From the NCBI RefSeq assembly GCF_001017125.1, contig NZ_JXOJ01000001.1, forward strand, positions 390,133 to 454,132: 64,000 nt of DNA. Reading direction: 5' to 3'. This stretch comes from Methanoculleus sediminis. GTDB taxonomy: Archaea; Halobacteriota; Methanomicrobia; Methanomicrobiales; Methanoculleaceae. Below the pieces are notes generated by a model. That model did no database searches. It was not told the DNA's origin and saw only the letters and a list, made by a program, of their open reading frames with translations. Made by a program: the position numbers and the translations under genes. Below, in pieces: positions 1 to 8,525 of this stretch. Position 1 is the stretch's first letter; every line of letters begins with the position of its first letter.

Positions 1-679
1 AGTGGAGCCGGAGGAGGTTTCTCATGTTGGTGATGTCGATCTCGAACCGGAGGTAGCCGATCAGCTCCTGGCATCCGCTGCACCCGGTTGCGGCAAGACC
101 GAGAAGGTCGGTGTAGTATTGCCGGTAAAGCTCGTTCTCGATCCGGGCAAAGACGCCCGTCTCACCGCAGATCCGGTAGTACTCCGCGAGAACCGGGTAG
201 AGCCGCCAGCCCTGGAGCGCCTCGATAGCCTCGCCGCAGTTCGTGAAGTTAAGAAGGCGGTCGAGGAGCGTGCCGTCGAGTTCCCCCGCCGGGACGAGAA
301 GATCGCGGATCTGGCGCCGGGGTATGTCGTGAACCGTGCCCCGCAGGATCGCCATGACGTTTGCGATGTCCCACCGGTTGAGGTATTCCCCGGTCAGGGT
401 GTGCAGGTCGCCGGGAGCGGTCGCCATGGCGTGCCGGAACGACTGCGCCAGGTTGCGGTTTACCGCCTCTTCGATGAGCTGGGCACCGGAAAAGTCGTGC
501 GCGAGATCCAGGATGTCCTCTCTGTACTCTTCCTGTCGGCTGAGATATCCGATCACCCCCGGTATGCTCATCCGCATGATCCGCAGGTATTCTTCACGAG
601 GAAGGAGCGTCGTCCTCCTTACCCGGAACCGGGTGCAGGCGTAGATGCACGAGGGGGAGGTCACGCCCAGCGGGGGCAT
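1..679 (-). CDS. atpC: A-type ATP synthase subunit C (3' end outside window)
   Basis: Central-stalk subunit linking the A1 head to the membrane rotor ring. I translated the minus strand by hand. It opens MPPLGVTSPSCIYACTRFRV, continues with RRTTLLPREEYLRIMRMSIP, and reaches GYLRFEIDITNMRNLLRL at the window edge. The repeated pattern of an acidic residue, then I/L, N, and LLR is characteristic of V/A-type subunit C (NtpC/AhaC). In-frame stops (TAA TAG) lie just before the ATG at 679, so this is the first possible start. The gene is cut by the window start. Subunit C normally sits inside an operon after E, but here it is preceded by its own TATA box, so it may be a rearranged or second copy. 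Confidence 0.8.
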   Translation of the reverse strand, partial: MPPLGVTSPSCIYACTRFRVRRTTLLPREEYLRIMRMSIPGVIGYLSRQEEYREDILDLAHDFSGAQLIEEAVNRNLAQSFRHAMATAPGDLHTLTGEYLNRWDIANVMAILRGTVHDIPRRQIRDLLVPAGELDGTLLDRLLNFTNCGEAIEALQGWRLYPVLAEYYRICGETGVFARIENELYRQYYTDLLGLAATGCSGCQELIGYLRFEIDITNMRNLLRLH

Positions 680-700
680 ACGTCCCTATTATCGTTCCCT

Positions 701-711
701 TCTATAAATGC
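701..711 (-). promoter_or_regulatory. TATA box for atpC, probable leaderless transcript
   Basis: The minus strand reads CATTTATAGAA. Its centre lies about 27 bases upstream of the ATG at 679, which is the usual TATA-to-TSS distance in archaea, and no Shine-Dalgarno site is visible. A leaderless mRNA is therefore inferred. The rest of 680-867 shows no gene. Confidence 0.5.
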
Positions 712-867
712 GCACCCGGTTGAGATCAGGGGTGGGGAGGCGGCCGGGAGGATGGCGCAGGCAGGCCCGGCGCCGGTGCGGGGGGCCTTGAAGAGTACCG
801 GCAACAGCCCGGGGCGACAGGATGAGGTGTTTCCCCCGGAGAACCGGATGGGAGGCGTGTTTGGGGC

Positions 868-1329
868 TTACAGCAGCGGCATGACGATCATCGTCAACAG
901 TTCGCTCTCCGGGAACTCGGGCCCGTTGTAATAGTATTCGTAGACGGTGCCGGCAGGTTTAAGCCCGTTCTTCTCTATCCAGTTTGCCATTTCGTCGTAT
1001 GTCGGTGCCATATCCCGATATGCGCCGCGATATATGCAGAAGACGACGTTACCTCCCGGGATAGAGCCCGATCGAATGTCTCCCCTCTCCGGCAGGACCT
1101 TCGATACGGGAAAGCCTATCTCTACATCGAGATCCTGCATGTCCATGTTGTGATATGCCACATACGGGACGTCCGAGAGGAGCTCTCCGAGTTCCTTCAG
1201 ATAGTCAGCCATTCTGCAGTAACTTTCACCAATCAGCATGGGTAGATCTTCGACCTTTGCTCTGGTTCGGATCGATAAGGTGGGCTGCTCTCTTCTCCGT
1301 AACATCTCGATGTTCGATACTCTCGGCAT
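868..1329 (-). CDS. GyrI-like / AraC effector-binding domain protein
   Basis: A 153-residue stand-alone small-molecule-binding domain of the GyrI-like/AraC_E_bind type. Visible family features are the N-terminal strand around VSNIEMLRRREQPTLSIRTR, the central DVEIGFPVSK, the GNVVFCIYRGAY strand-helix, and the C-terminal YYNGPEFPESELLTMIVMPL. The start at 1329 is chosen because AGGAGG lies 6 bases upstream. An upstream extension to 1521 in the same frame has no such site and has a non-family sequence. No DNA-binding domain is attached, so it may bind a ligand or protect a partner protein. Its target is unknown. Confidence 0.75.
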   Translation of the reverse strand: MPRVSNIEMLRRREQPTLSIRTRAKVEDLPMLIGESYCRMADYLKELGELLSDVPYVAYHNMDMQDLDVEIGFPVSKVLPERGDIRSGSIPGGNVVFCIYRGAYRDMAPTYDEMANWIEKNGLKPAGTVYEYYYNGPEFPESELLTMIVMPLL

Positions 1330-1519
1330 CCTGTTCCTCCTGTTCGGTATGTGATAGCGTTCGCGACAGCGCCTTTCGTTCCCTATAGGCGGTCCGGGCT
1401 CTGTCTTATCAGTCGATGATTCCATCCCGCTCTTCAAATACTTTCTGCCGGCGGGCCGCTTCCCGCCCCCCCCGCAGATAAGATTCATATCATGCACCGC
1501 CAACCCACCATCGATCACC

Positions 1520-2512
1520 ATGCCTTACTCGGTCGTGACGGGGGATCTCTTCTCGGCCCACGACGCGCCCGGCCACCCCGAGTCGCAGGCACGCCTGGAT
1601 GCCGCCCTCGCGGGGGTGCCGGCCGATGCCCGCTACATCGGCCCGGAGCAGGCGACGGTCGACGACCTGGCGCTGGTGCACACAGAGCGGCATATTGATC
1701 GAATCCGTTCGTTCTGCCGTGAGTGTCCGCCCGGCCGCGCCCGCTACCTCGATCCTGACACCTACGTCACGGCCGGTTCGTTCGACGCCGCCCTGTACGC
1801 CGCGGGGGCCGCATGGCAGGCGGTGGAGCGGGCTCTCGACGGCGAGCACTGTTTCGCTCTCGTCCGCCCGCCGGGGCACCATGCCGAACCCGATTGCGCG
1901 ATGGGGTTCTGCCTCTTCAACAACGTCGCCGTGGCAACGGCGAAGGCGCTCCGCAAAGTCGACCGGGTGGCGATCGTGGACTGGGACCTGCACCACGGGA
2001 ACGGCACAGAGAAGGCGTTCTACACCTCGGACCGGGTGCTCTATTGTTCGGTTCACCAGGCGGGGATCTTCCCCGGAACCGGGTGGCCGGAAGAGCGGGG
2101 AGCCGGTCCGGGTGCGGGGCATACCGTCAACGTGCCTCTCGTATCGGGTTCGACCGGCGTCGACTACGCGCTCGTCTTTGGCGAGGTATTCGTCCCGATG
2201 CTCCGGTGGTTCGAACCGGACGTCGTGGTGGTCTCGGCAGGTCAGGACGCGCTCTTCGATGACCCGCTCGGCTCGATCCGTCTTTTGCCCGAAGATTTCG
2301 GAGCACTGGCCGGGATGCTCGTGGACGCGACCCCTGCGCCACTTGCCCTCGTGCTCGAAGGAGGTTACGGCCGGTCGCATGCAGGGGCGATCGGGGCGAT
2401 CGTTGCCGCCCTCGACGGGGCCCGTTTCAACCCCGCAGGCGGCGGGGCGAAGGCGAGCACCCGGCACCTCGTGGAGGCGTATGCCGGCTCCCGGCACGCC
2501 GTCCCTCCCTGA
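1520..2512 (+). CDS. Histone deacetylase / AcuC-like Zn-dependent amidohydrolase
   Basis: A 330-residue arginase/deacetylase-fold hydrolase, expected to remove acetyl or other acyl groups from lysine, polyamines or small amides. Family motifs are in order: RPPGHHAE (tandem His of the charge relay), FNNVAVA, DWDLHHGNGT (Asp and His zinc ligands), SAGQDAL (third Asp ligand, with Gln where many members have Phe or Tyr), and LEGGYG. It is divergent from the GyrI-like gene. An AT-rich element near 1484-1494 (TTCATATCATG) could act as its TATA box and would give a very short leader. Substrate cannot be told from sequence. The genome context does not point to histone rather than polyamine substrates. 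Confidence 0.88.
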   Translation: MPYSVVTGDLFSAHDAPGHPESQARLDAALAGVPADARYIGPEQATVDDLALVHTERHIDRIRSFCRECPPGRARYLDPDTYVTAGSFDAALYAAGAAWQAVERALDGEHCFALVRPPGHHAEPDCAMGFCLFNNVAVATAKALRKVDRVAIVDWDLHHGNGTEKAFYTSDRVLYCSVHQAGIFPGTGWPEERGAGPGAGHTVNVPLVSGSTGVDYALVFGEVFVPMLRWFEPDVVVVSAGQDALFDDPLGSIRLLPEDFGALAGMLVDATPAPLALVLEGGYGRSHAGAIGAIVAALDGARFNPAGGGAKASTRHLVEAYAGSRHAVPP

Positions 2513-2565
2513 CGGGATCAGATTCATCTTCTCCCGGGTCGACCGGATGGCGGTGAACTGACTGC

Positions 2566-3144
2566 ATGCCTGACCGAACCCTGATACTCGCGGGTGCCCT
2601 CCTCCTCGCCCTTGCCGCTGCCCCGGCGGCCTCCGCCGTCGCCGTATACCCGGGCAGCGAGGTGACGCTCACGGGTACGAGCACGGGGAGCGATACCGTC
2701 TACCTCTTCGTGACCGGCCCGAACCTTCCTGTGAACGGCGGACGGCTTGACGATCCGCATACGCCCGTCCGTTCGGGGGACGGGGGGAGTTTCACGGCTG
2801 TGACGGTCGATGCCGGCGGCCGCTGGACCTACCGGTGGAGGACGGGCGAGGCCGGGCTCGATCCCGGAACATACACCGTCTACGCCGTGGAAGCGCCCGT
2901 CGATCGCCGGAATCTCTCCGGTCACGGATACACGACCATCCCCGTCACCCTCGGGTCCCCGCCGGGAACCGCGGCTACGGGAACCACCGTGCCTGCCTTA
3001 TCGCCCGTAGAGACTGCGACGCCGACGGCTACGATGCCGACGGCCGCGCCCACCCCAACGCCGACGACAGCATCGTCGCCCCTCGCCGCCCTCATGGCGG
3101 CCGGTGCGGTGGTTGCTGCGGCGATCCTGCTCTTGCAGCGGTGA
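2566..3144 (+). CDS. Secreted, membrane-anchored DUF3821-like surface protein
   Basis: A 192-residue exported protein. It has an N-terminal signal segment (ILAGALLLALAAAPAASA) and a beta-rich domain starting VAVYPGSEVTLTGTSTGSD, the pattern of methanogen DUF3821 domains (inferred by eye). A Thr/Pro linker (TATPTATMPTAAPTPTPTT) follows, then a C-terminal membrane helix ending in LLLQR. GGTGA lies 8 bases before the ATG. The linker and anchor indicate display on the outer face of the cell envelope. Function is unknown. Confidence 0.65.
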   Translation: MPDRTLILAGALLLALAAAPAASAVAVYPGSEVTLTGTSTGSDTVYLFVTGPNLPVNGGRLDDPHTPVRSGDGGSFTAVTVDAGGRWTYRWRTGEAGLDPGTYTVYAVEAPVDRRNLSGHGYTTIPVTLGSPPGTAATGTTVPALSPVETATPTATMPTAAPTPTPTTASSPLAALMAAGAVVAAAILLLQR

Positions 3145-3174
3145 CCGTACCGCGCCGGGAGTTCCCGCTCCCGG

Positions 3175-3208
3175 AAAATATATATTCACGAATGTACTAT
3201 TTTGTACA
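3175..3208 (+). promoter_or_regulatory. Promoter with TrpY-like operator upstream of the ECF operon
   Basis: An AT-rich TATA element (AAAATATATATT, 3175-3186) is followed by TGTACTATTTTGTACA (3193-3208), a perfect TGTAC-N6-GTACA inverted repeat ending in TGTACA. The predicted transcription start falls on this repeat, so a bound protein would block initiation. TGTACA is the TRP-box core recognised by TrpY in Methanothermobacter, and the downstream S component resembles TrpP. A leader of about 100 bases follows before 3310. Confidence 0.6.
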
Positions 3209-3309
3209 ATGATGTGTAATGCAGCCAAGGGGTTCCCGGCCGCGCCGATGCCCGTGCCGCTGCATGCACCCGGTCAGATCGCCCGTCGAACCTGTAAGAA
3301 ACCGATACC

Positions 3310-3876
3310 ATGAAATCAAGAGATATTGCAATTGTCGGCATACTCCTTGCCATAGGGGCCATCATCAGGTACATGTCCCTCCTGATCCCCGGCCCCATCG
3401 TATCGAACCTCGTGATCGCCTTCTACAGCCTCGCCATCATCCTCATCGTGCCCACGTTCCGTGAGGCGCTCGGGATCGGCGTCGTTGCGGGCGTCGTCTG
3501 TGCACTTCTCAGCCATTCGATCTTCCCGCCCGCAAACCTCGTCAGCGAACCCATCGGTGCGGTCGTCTGTCTCGGGGTCTACCTGGTGCTGAGAGACCGG
3601 TTCGTCCTCGCCCCGGCGGTGACGACGCTTCTCGCCACGTTCGCGAGCGGGTTCTCGTTCATCCTCATCTCCATCCTTGCCGTGGCTCCGACGGTTCTTG
3701 ACAAGTTCGGAACCCTCGAGGCGTTCCTCGCGGTCACCGTACCGATCGTCCTGATCACGGCGGGGGTCAACGCCGCCGTCGCGCAGGCGCTCGAGATTCC
3801 GGCATCGCGGGCACTGATGCGGGGAGCCCGAGAGAAGGCTCCGGGACGGGATCCGAGGCCGGTCGATGAGTCCTGA
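3310..3876 (+). CDS. ECF transporter S component, tryptophan-type (TrpP-like)
   Basis: A 188-residue membrane protein with about five to six hydrophobic segments (for example IAIVGILLAIGAIIRYMSLL, LAIILIVPTF, ALGIGVVAGVVCALL). It resembles the Trp_oprtr/TrpP substrate-binding subunit, with N-terminal IAIVGILLAIGAIIR and a central FPPANLVSEPIGA. It would capture the substrate and dock on the EcfAAT module encoded directly downstream. The stop overlaps the next start by 11 bases, indicating translational coupling. Tryptophan is inferred from family resemblance plus the TGTACA operator. Another aromatic compound or vitamin is possible. Confidence 0.65.
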   Translation: MKSRDIAIVGILLAIGAIIRYMSLLIPGPIVSNLVIAFYSLAIILIVPTFREALGIGVVAGVVCALLSHSIFPPANLVSEPIGAVVCLGVYLVLRDRFVLAPAVTTLLATFASGFSFILISILAVAPTVLDKFGTLEAFLAVTVPIVLITAGVNAAVAQALEIPASRALMRGAREKAPGRDPRPVDES

Positions 3877-5389
3877 GACCGGGGGGGAGATCGCCCTTTC
3901 CCTTCGGGGTGTCTCCTACACCTACCCCGGTTCGGAAACGCCGGCGCTTGACAAGATCAGCCTCGAAATAGCGAGAGGAGAGATTGTCTTCGTCACCGGT
4001 CCTACCGGGGCGGGCAAGACGACGCTCTGCCTTGCGGCGTCCGGTATCCTCCACCACGAGTACGGCGGCACGCTCGATGGCGCGATCACCATCCTCGGCA
4101 GAAACGTCCGGGACTACCGGAACATGGGCGAGATCGGGCGGCACGTCGGGGTGGTCTTCGACGACGCCGATGCCCAGCTCATCTTCACGACCGTCGAGGA
4201 GGAGGTTGCGTCCGGCCTCGAGAATCTCGGCATCTCCCGGGAGGAGATGTACCGGAGGCTCCGCGAGGTGATGGAGGCGACCGGGATCGCCGATCTCGCG
4301 GACCGTGCCCCGCATACCCTCTCCGGGGGGCAGAAGCAGCGGGTCGCCATCGCCGCCACCATCGCTCTCGGCACGAAGATCCTGATCCTCGACGAACCCA
4401 CCGCCGAACTGGACACGGAGGCGACCGCCGCGGTATCCGCTCTCCTCCGGAGGCTCTCCGGCGAGGGCACCGCCGTGCTCATCGTCGAGCAGAAGATCGG
4501 CGACCTCGCCGCCATCGCGGACAGAATGGTCGTCGTCGAGGACGGAGCGATCGCAAAGGTCGGGTCTCCCGCGGAGATGATGCAGGAGTCCGTCCAGGAG
4601 CAGCCTGCAGGCGGAGAAGCACGCCTCCCCGCACCGGCGGCCTCCCCTGGAGTCCCCGTCATATCCGTCCGGGGGCTCGTCCACCGCTACGACGGTGTCA
4701 CGGCCATACGGGGCCTCGACCTCGAGGTCGCTTCCGGAGAGATCGTGGCCGTGGCCGGGGAAAACGGGTCCGGGAAGACGACGCTCGTCAAGCACTTCAA
4801 CGGGCTGCTCCGCCCGACCGAAGGCAGCGTCACCGTCGATGGGCTCGACGCCGCGACCGTTCCGATAGCGGAACTCGCGCGCCATGTGGGCCTCGTCTTC
4901 CAGAACCCGGATACCATGCTCTTTGCAGAGACCGTGGCGGATGAGGTGGCGTTCGGTCTCAAGAACATCGACCCCGGCGCTTCGGAAGAGCCGGTCGACG
5001 CGGCTCTTCGCGAGGTAGGCCTCCTCCACCGGAAGACGGCCTACCCGCGTTCGCTCTCGCGGGGCGAGCGGCAGCGTCTGGCCATCGCCTGCGTCATCGC
5101 CATGAAACCGAAGGTCATCGTGCTCGACGAGCCCACGACCGGGCTTGATGCCCGCGAGTCGGGGAGGGTCATGGAGATCCTCGGCCGCCTGCGGCAGGAC
5201 GGCCACACGATCGTCATGGTGACGCACGATATGCGTCTTGGAGAGGAGTATGCGGATCGTATCGTCAGGATGGAGCTGGGAAGAATCATCCACGACAGCG
5301 GAATTCACGAGGAGGAACCATGTCCGAAATTATGCAGTACGTCACCCGGGAGAGCGCCTTTCACCGCCTCCACCCGCTCACCAAACTGA
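3866..5389 (+). CDS. ECF transporter energising ATPases A1 and A2 fused in one chain
   Basis: A 507-residue protein with two full ABC ATPase domains. Domain 1 (about 1-245) has Walker A GPTGAGKT, signature LSGGQKQR and Walker B LILDEPTAELD. Domain 2 (about 270-490) has Walker A GENGSGKT, a signature reading LSRGERQR, and Walker B VIVLDEPTTGLD followed by the H-loop VTHDM. Each domain contains the Q-loop typical of EcfA (VFDDAD, VFQNPD). It powers uptake through EcfT. The fusion fixes an A1:A2 ratio of one. The last 70 bases overlap ecfT, and the C-terminal tail after about residue 480 has no family resemblance. Confidence 0.9.
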   Translation: MSPETGGEIALSLRGVSYTYPGSETPALDKISLEIARGEIVFVTGPTGAGKTTLCLAASGILHHEYGGTLDGAITILGRNVRDYRNMGEIGRHVGVVFDDADAQLIFTTVEEEVASGLENLGISREEMYRRLREVMEATGIADLADRAPHTLSGGQKQRVAIAATIALGTKILILDEPTAELDTEATAAVSALLRRLSGEGTAVLIVEQKIGDLAAIADRMVVVEDGAIAKVGSPAEMMQESVQEQPAGGEARLPAPAASPGVPVISVRGLVHRYDGVTAIRGLDLEVASGEIVAVAGENGSGKTTLVKHFNGLLRPTEGSVTVDGLDAATVPIAELARHVGLVFQNPDTMLFAETVADEVAFGLKNIDPGASEEPVDAALREVGLLHRKTAYPRSLSRGERQRLAIACVIAMKPKVIVLDEPTTGLDARESGRVMEILGRLRQDGHTIVMVTHDMRLGEEYADRIVRMELGRIIHDSGIHEEEPCPKLCSTSPGRAPFTASTRSPN

Positions 5390-6105
5390 TCTTTGCGGCC
5401 GTCGTCGTGGCCCTTGCGGTGCTGACGAGCGATACCGTGATGCTCACGGTTCTTGCCGGGGTGGTCGTGGCCATAGCGATCGTGAGCGGGCTCGCCCGCG
5501 ATCTCCTCCGCCAGGTTCCGCTGCTGCTCTCGCTCGCGGCGAGCCTGCTTGCCCTTACCGTTCTCACCATCAGGAGCGGGGAGATCGTCTGTTACCTGGT
5601 GCCGCAGTCGGTCCCGGTCATCGGCGGGGCGCTTCCTGTCACGGCGGGGGCGATCGACCTTGCGCTCGCGATGTCGCTTCGGTTCGCTGCGATGCTCTTT
5701 GCGTTCCAGCTCCTGGTCATATCGACCCAGCCGCGCGACCTCGTCCACGTCATGGACCGCCTCAGGATGCCGGTCGACTACACCCTCATGTTCCTGATCG
5801 CGCTCCGGTTCATCCCGAGCCTGCAGCTCGAGGGGAAGCGGATTCACGAGGCGCAGCTTGCCCGCGCCTATAACCCGGGGAACGGCCTTGCCGGAAAGAT
5901 ACGAGGGCTCTTCCCCATCATCATCCCCCTGGTCTCGAACTCGCTCGGGAAAGCCACGATCCTCGGGCTGACCATCGATCTGCGTGGATACCGTTCCGGC
6001 AGGCGGACGCCGATGCGCGACCTCTCTCCGGGCCGGGCCGATGTCGCCGGGATCTGCTGCATGGGTCTTCTGGTCGCCGGGTATTTGGCCGTGCTGGTTG
6101 TATAA
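5320..6105 (+). CDS. ecfT: ECF transporter transmembrane component EcfT (CbiQ family)
   Basis: A 261-residue membrane protein. It has the CbiQ/EcfT N-terminus (TRESAFHRLHPLTKLIFAA), multiple helices, and the coupling-helix region around LQLEGKRIHEAQLARAYNPG. The second Arg-containing motif, LRGYRSGRRTP, corresponds to the family A-R-x patches that contact the ATPases. GGAGG lies 4 bases before the ATG, and the start lies inside the preceding ATPase gene. It is the last gene of the S-AA-T operon. The following 200 bases (6106-6314) hold no gene that I recognise. Confidence 0.88.
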   Translation: MSEIMQYVTRESAFHRLHPLTKLIFAAVVVALAVLTSDTVMLTVLAGVVVAIAIVSGLARDLLRQVPLLLSLAASLLALTVLTIRSGEIVCYLVPQSVPVIGGALPVTAGAIDLALAMSLRFAAMLFAFQLLVISTQPRDLVHVMDRLRMPVDYTLMFLIALRFIPSLQLEGKRIHEAQLARAYNPGNGLAGKIRGLFPIIIPLVSNSLGKATILGLTIDLRGYRSGRRTPMRDLSPGRADVAGICCMGLLVAGYLAVLVV

Positions 6106-6282
6106 TCCGCCATCAATCCTTTTCCCTTCCTTTGCGGCGGTTCTTTAGGGCCGAAGCTTGAGCCCCGAAAACGCGGAGTGGACGAATTTAACGGAACTGT
6201 AGCGCCTCTTTTTTGCACAAACCCGCGTTTACTTTTGAATCTCCCGTGTATCCCGGTGCAGCATAACCCGGATTTGGCAAAG

Positions 6283-6289
6283 GTTATAG
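6283..6289 (+). promoter_or_regulatory. TATA-like element before the 6315 gene
   Basis: The sequence GTTATAG lies about 28 bases before the ATG at 6315 and no Shine-Dalgarno is seen, so a leaderless transcript is likely. Confidence 0.4.
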
Positions 6290-6314
6290 GCGCCGGAATG
6301 AACGAAGTACTGCT

Positions 6315-6713
6315 ATGCGCGACGGTGCACCTCCGACGGCGTTCGAGTTCTACATCGGCGGGAGCGCCGGGCCGTCCCTCTACGTCAGGCTCGCGGACGG
6401 CCGGCTCCTCTACGAGTGGGCGAGTGCCGGCGGCTACTCCGGGGTGGTGACGGAGGCGTCGCCGACACCGGAGGAATGGGCACGGTTCCGGGAGATCGCC
6501 GATCGGCTCGGTGTCCGGGAGTGGGAGCCGGAGTACGTCTCCGCCCACTCCTGCTGCGACGTCACTTACTGGCACCTGCGGATGGATATGGACGGACGGA
6601 AGATCGTCGTCCGGGGTGCAAACGCCTACCCGGGCTCACCCGGCCCGGAGGTCTCGAAGCAGTTCCGGGAGTTTCTCGCGGCGGTGAAGCGCCTGATCGG
6701 GCGCGAGCCGTGA
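6315..6713 (+). CDS. Conserved hypothetical protein, 132 residues
   Basis: Family not recognised. The sequence is soluble and begins with a strand-rich segment (AFEFYIGGSAGPSLYVRLADGR). It continues through PTPEEWARFREIADRLGV and a central HSCCDVTYWHLRMDMDGRKI containing a Cys-Cys pair, and ends with an amphipathic helix (SKQFREFLAAVKRLIG). Codon use matches neighbouring genes, the frame is open to a clean stop, and a TATA box fits a leaderless start. It ends 4 bases from the convergent isomerase-like gene. Confidence 0.6.
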   Translation: MRDGAPPTAFEFYIGGSAGPSLYVRLADGRLLYEWASAGGYSGVVTEASPTPEEWARFREIADRLGVREWEPEYVSAHSCCDVTYWHLRMDMDGRKIVVRGANAYPGSPGPEVSKQFREFLAAVKRLIGREP

Positions 6714-6717
6714 TCGT

Positions 6718-7452
6718 TCAGAGAGAGACCCCTCTCAGGTGTTCGAGGCTTCGTTCGTAGTCCTGAAACGAGTTCGGCTCGACGACCATCGTGGCGTCCG
6801 GTGGAAGATGCGCCATCACGCGGCGAAAATCAATACTCCCGTTGCCGCAGGGCAGGTGATCGTCCCGGCTGCCGTGGTTGTCGTGCAGGTGGACGTGGAT
6901 TGCTCCTTCCCGCTCCAGGAACGCCTCCAGGTTGCCGTTTGCGTGGGCATGCCCCACGTCGAGGGCGAAGCCGAGGTCCCGGGCGGCAAGGCGGTCGAGG
7001 AACTCCGGCGACCTGAAGAAGCAGATCTCCCACGCCCCCATATTCTCGACGGCGAACCGGACGTTCACCTCCTGCTGAACGGCGGCAAGGTCGTCGAGCG
7101 ACCGGTCGAGAGCCGCCTGCGCGGCGCTCCGCATCTCTGCTCCCCAGACGTGCCCCGGGTGGACGACCAGCCGTTCGGCGCCGATCCGGTCGCAGACTTC
7201 GGCAAGGTCCTCGATAACCCCGAAGGCCGCTCTCCGGAGGCGCTCGTTCTCGGACGCGATGTTGATATCGGCGACCGGTGCGTGGACGGTGTAGCGGAGA
7301 TCGAACGAGTGGCAGACCTCTTCGAACCGGAAGAGATTGTGGGGGCCGTCGGAGAGGATCTCCGCACGGCCCATACGGCCGGAGATGAGGCCGAGCGCCT
7401 CCCAATGCGTCCGGTCCATCAGGCAGCAGGTGGAGCAGCCGATATCGTTCAC
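6718..7452 (-). CDS. Sugar phosphate isomerase/epimerase family TIM barrel (AP endonuclease 2 family)
   Basis: A 244-residue xylose-isomerase-like TIM barrel. Expected metal-site residues appear as VVHPGH, FAVENMG (Glu), LDVGHAHANG (Asp and His), HVHLHDNHGSRDDHLPCGNG, and the final VVEPNS. Family members isomerise sugars or inosose, or act as endonuclease IV-like enzymes; the GSRDDHLP-G-G motif favours the isomerase/epimerase branch. It starts 8 bases after the btuF stop on the same strand, so it is probably co-transcribed with the importer. Why it travels with that importer is unclear. The substrate is unknown. Confidence 0.75.
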   Translation of the reverse strand: MNDIGCSTCCLMDRTHWEALGLISGRMGRAEILSDGPHNLFRFEEVCHSFDLRYTVHAPVADINIASENERLRRAAFGVIEDLAEVCDRIGAERLVVHPGHVWGAEMRSAAQAALDRSLDDLAAVQQEVNVRFAVENMGAWEICFFRSPEFLDRLAARDLGFALDVGHAHANGNLEAFLEREGAIHVHLHDNHGSRDDHLPCGNGSIDFRRVMAHLPPDATMVVEPNSFQDYERSLEHLRGVSL

Positions 7453-7460
7453 GTTCCGGC

Positions 7461-8525
7461 CTACCTCTTCCGCAGAAGCAGAACGGCTGCGGATAATGCG
7501 CAGATGAGCGGGATCGCGCCGAATCCCGGTGATTGAACCGTCCCGGTTGCCTTCGGCGTGCCCGGCCCGGCGGTGTCCGGATGGAGGTAGCCCGCCACTT
7601 CTTCCAGCGCATCCACGATCCGCGGGCTTCCGCGGCTGACGACGTCAGCGTCGATGACGTAAACGCGGTCGTTCCTGACCGCGTCGAGCCTCTGCAGGCG
7701 GGACTCGTTTATGATGTAGTTGTAGATGGCATCGTATCCGTCCCGGTCCATGCCGCTGCCCGAACTGACCAGGATGTAGTCGGGATTCGTGGTGATGAAC
7801 TCCTCGAGGCTGATGATGCTCCAGCCGTCGACCGAGCCGAACGCGTTGGTCCCGCCGGCCAGCGTGATCACCTCGTTCTGGAACGTTCCCCGGCCGCTGA
7901 CCCAGAGCGGGTCGTGCCAGATGACGTGGGCAACGGACGGCTGTTCGACCCGGCTCTCGGCCGCCTTTTCGGCAACAACTTCTATGCGCGCCTGGAGTTC
8001 TTCGATGAGCGCCGAAGCCTGTTCTTCCTGCCCGGTCGCCCTTCCGGCGAGTTCGATGTCGTGCAGGACACCGTCGATCGTCTGCGGGTCGAGGATGACC
8101 ACGGTCATCCCGAGCGATCGCAGGCGGTCGATGACTTCTTCGGTGTTGGCGGGCGCGGCGAAGATCAGATCGGGTTCTGCAGCGATCACCTTCTCGATGT
8201 TGACGGTGCTGAAACCGCCTACCCTGGGCTTGTCGGCTGTTGCCGGCGGGTAGTCGCAGCGTTCGGTGACGGCGACGATGCGGTCCTCGAGCCCGAGGGC
8301 ATACAGGATCTCGGTATTGGAAGGCGCGAGCGAGACGATTTTCTGCGGTATTCCCTGTATGACGACGGTCTTTCCGGAGTCGTCGGCCACCGCCACGGAT
8401 CGTTCACCGCCGTCCGCCGTTGCGAGCGGTTCTTCGGGAGGCACGGGTGACGCACCGGCCGTTCCGGCGAGCAGGAGCAGAACGACGAGCGATGCAACAG
8501 AGAGTATCAGGCGCGTGGTTTGCAT
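7461..8525 (-). CDS. btuF: Cobalamin/Fe-siderophore ABC transporter substrate-binding protein with PGF-CTERM-like tail
   Basis: A 354-residue surface binding protein. The signal segment (LILSVASLVVLLLLAGTAGA) is followed by a BtuF/FhuD-type fold with IVSLAPSNTEILYALGLEDR, VTERCDYP, GGFSTVNIEKVIAAEPDLI and PDYILVSSGSG. The C-terminus has a Pro/Thr-rich spacer, then SPGFGAIPLICALSAAVLLL and RKR. This resembles the PGF-CTERM signal processed by archaeosortase, which implies lipid anchoring. The start at 8525 is used because the signal peptide begins there; the longer frame reads non-homologous sequence. It follows btuD after a 136-base gap in which I see no gene. BtuF versus siderophore specificity is inferred, not proved. 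Confidence 0.85.
   Translation of the reverse strand: MQTTRLILSVASLVVLLLLAGTAGASPVPPEEPLATADGGERSVAVADDSGKTVVIQGIPQKIVSLAPSNTEILYALGLEDRIVAVTERCDYPPATADKPRVGGFSTVNIEKVIAAEPDLIFAAPANTEEVIDRLRSLGMTVVILDPQTIDGVLHDIELAGRATGQEEQASALIEELQARIEVVAEKAAESRVEQPSVAHVIWHDPLWVSGRGTFQNEVITLAGGTNAFGSVDGWSIISLEEFITTNPDYILVSSGSGMDRDGYDAIYNYIINESRLQRLDAVRNDRVYVIDADVVSRGSPRIVDALEEVAGYLHPDTAGPGTPKATGTVQSPGFGAIPLICALSAAVLLLRKR

Noticed and set aside
2-931. Plus-strand ORF of 309 codons at the window start
   Set aside because: It is the antisense shadow of atpC and has no family resemblance; the minus frame translates to a clear ATP synthase subunit C.
3767-5308. Minus-strand ORF of 513 codons opposite the ECF ATPase
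   Set aside because: The sense strand has two complete ABC ATPase domains; the antisense translation shows no family.
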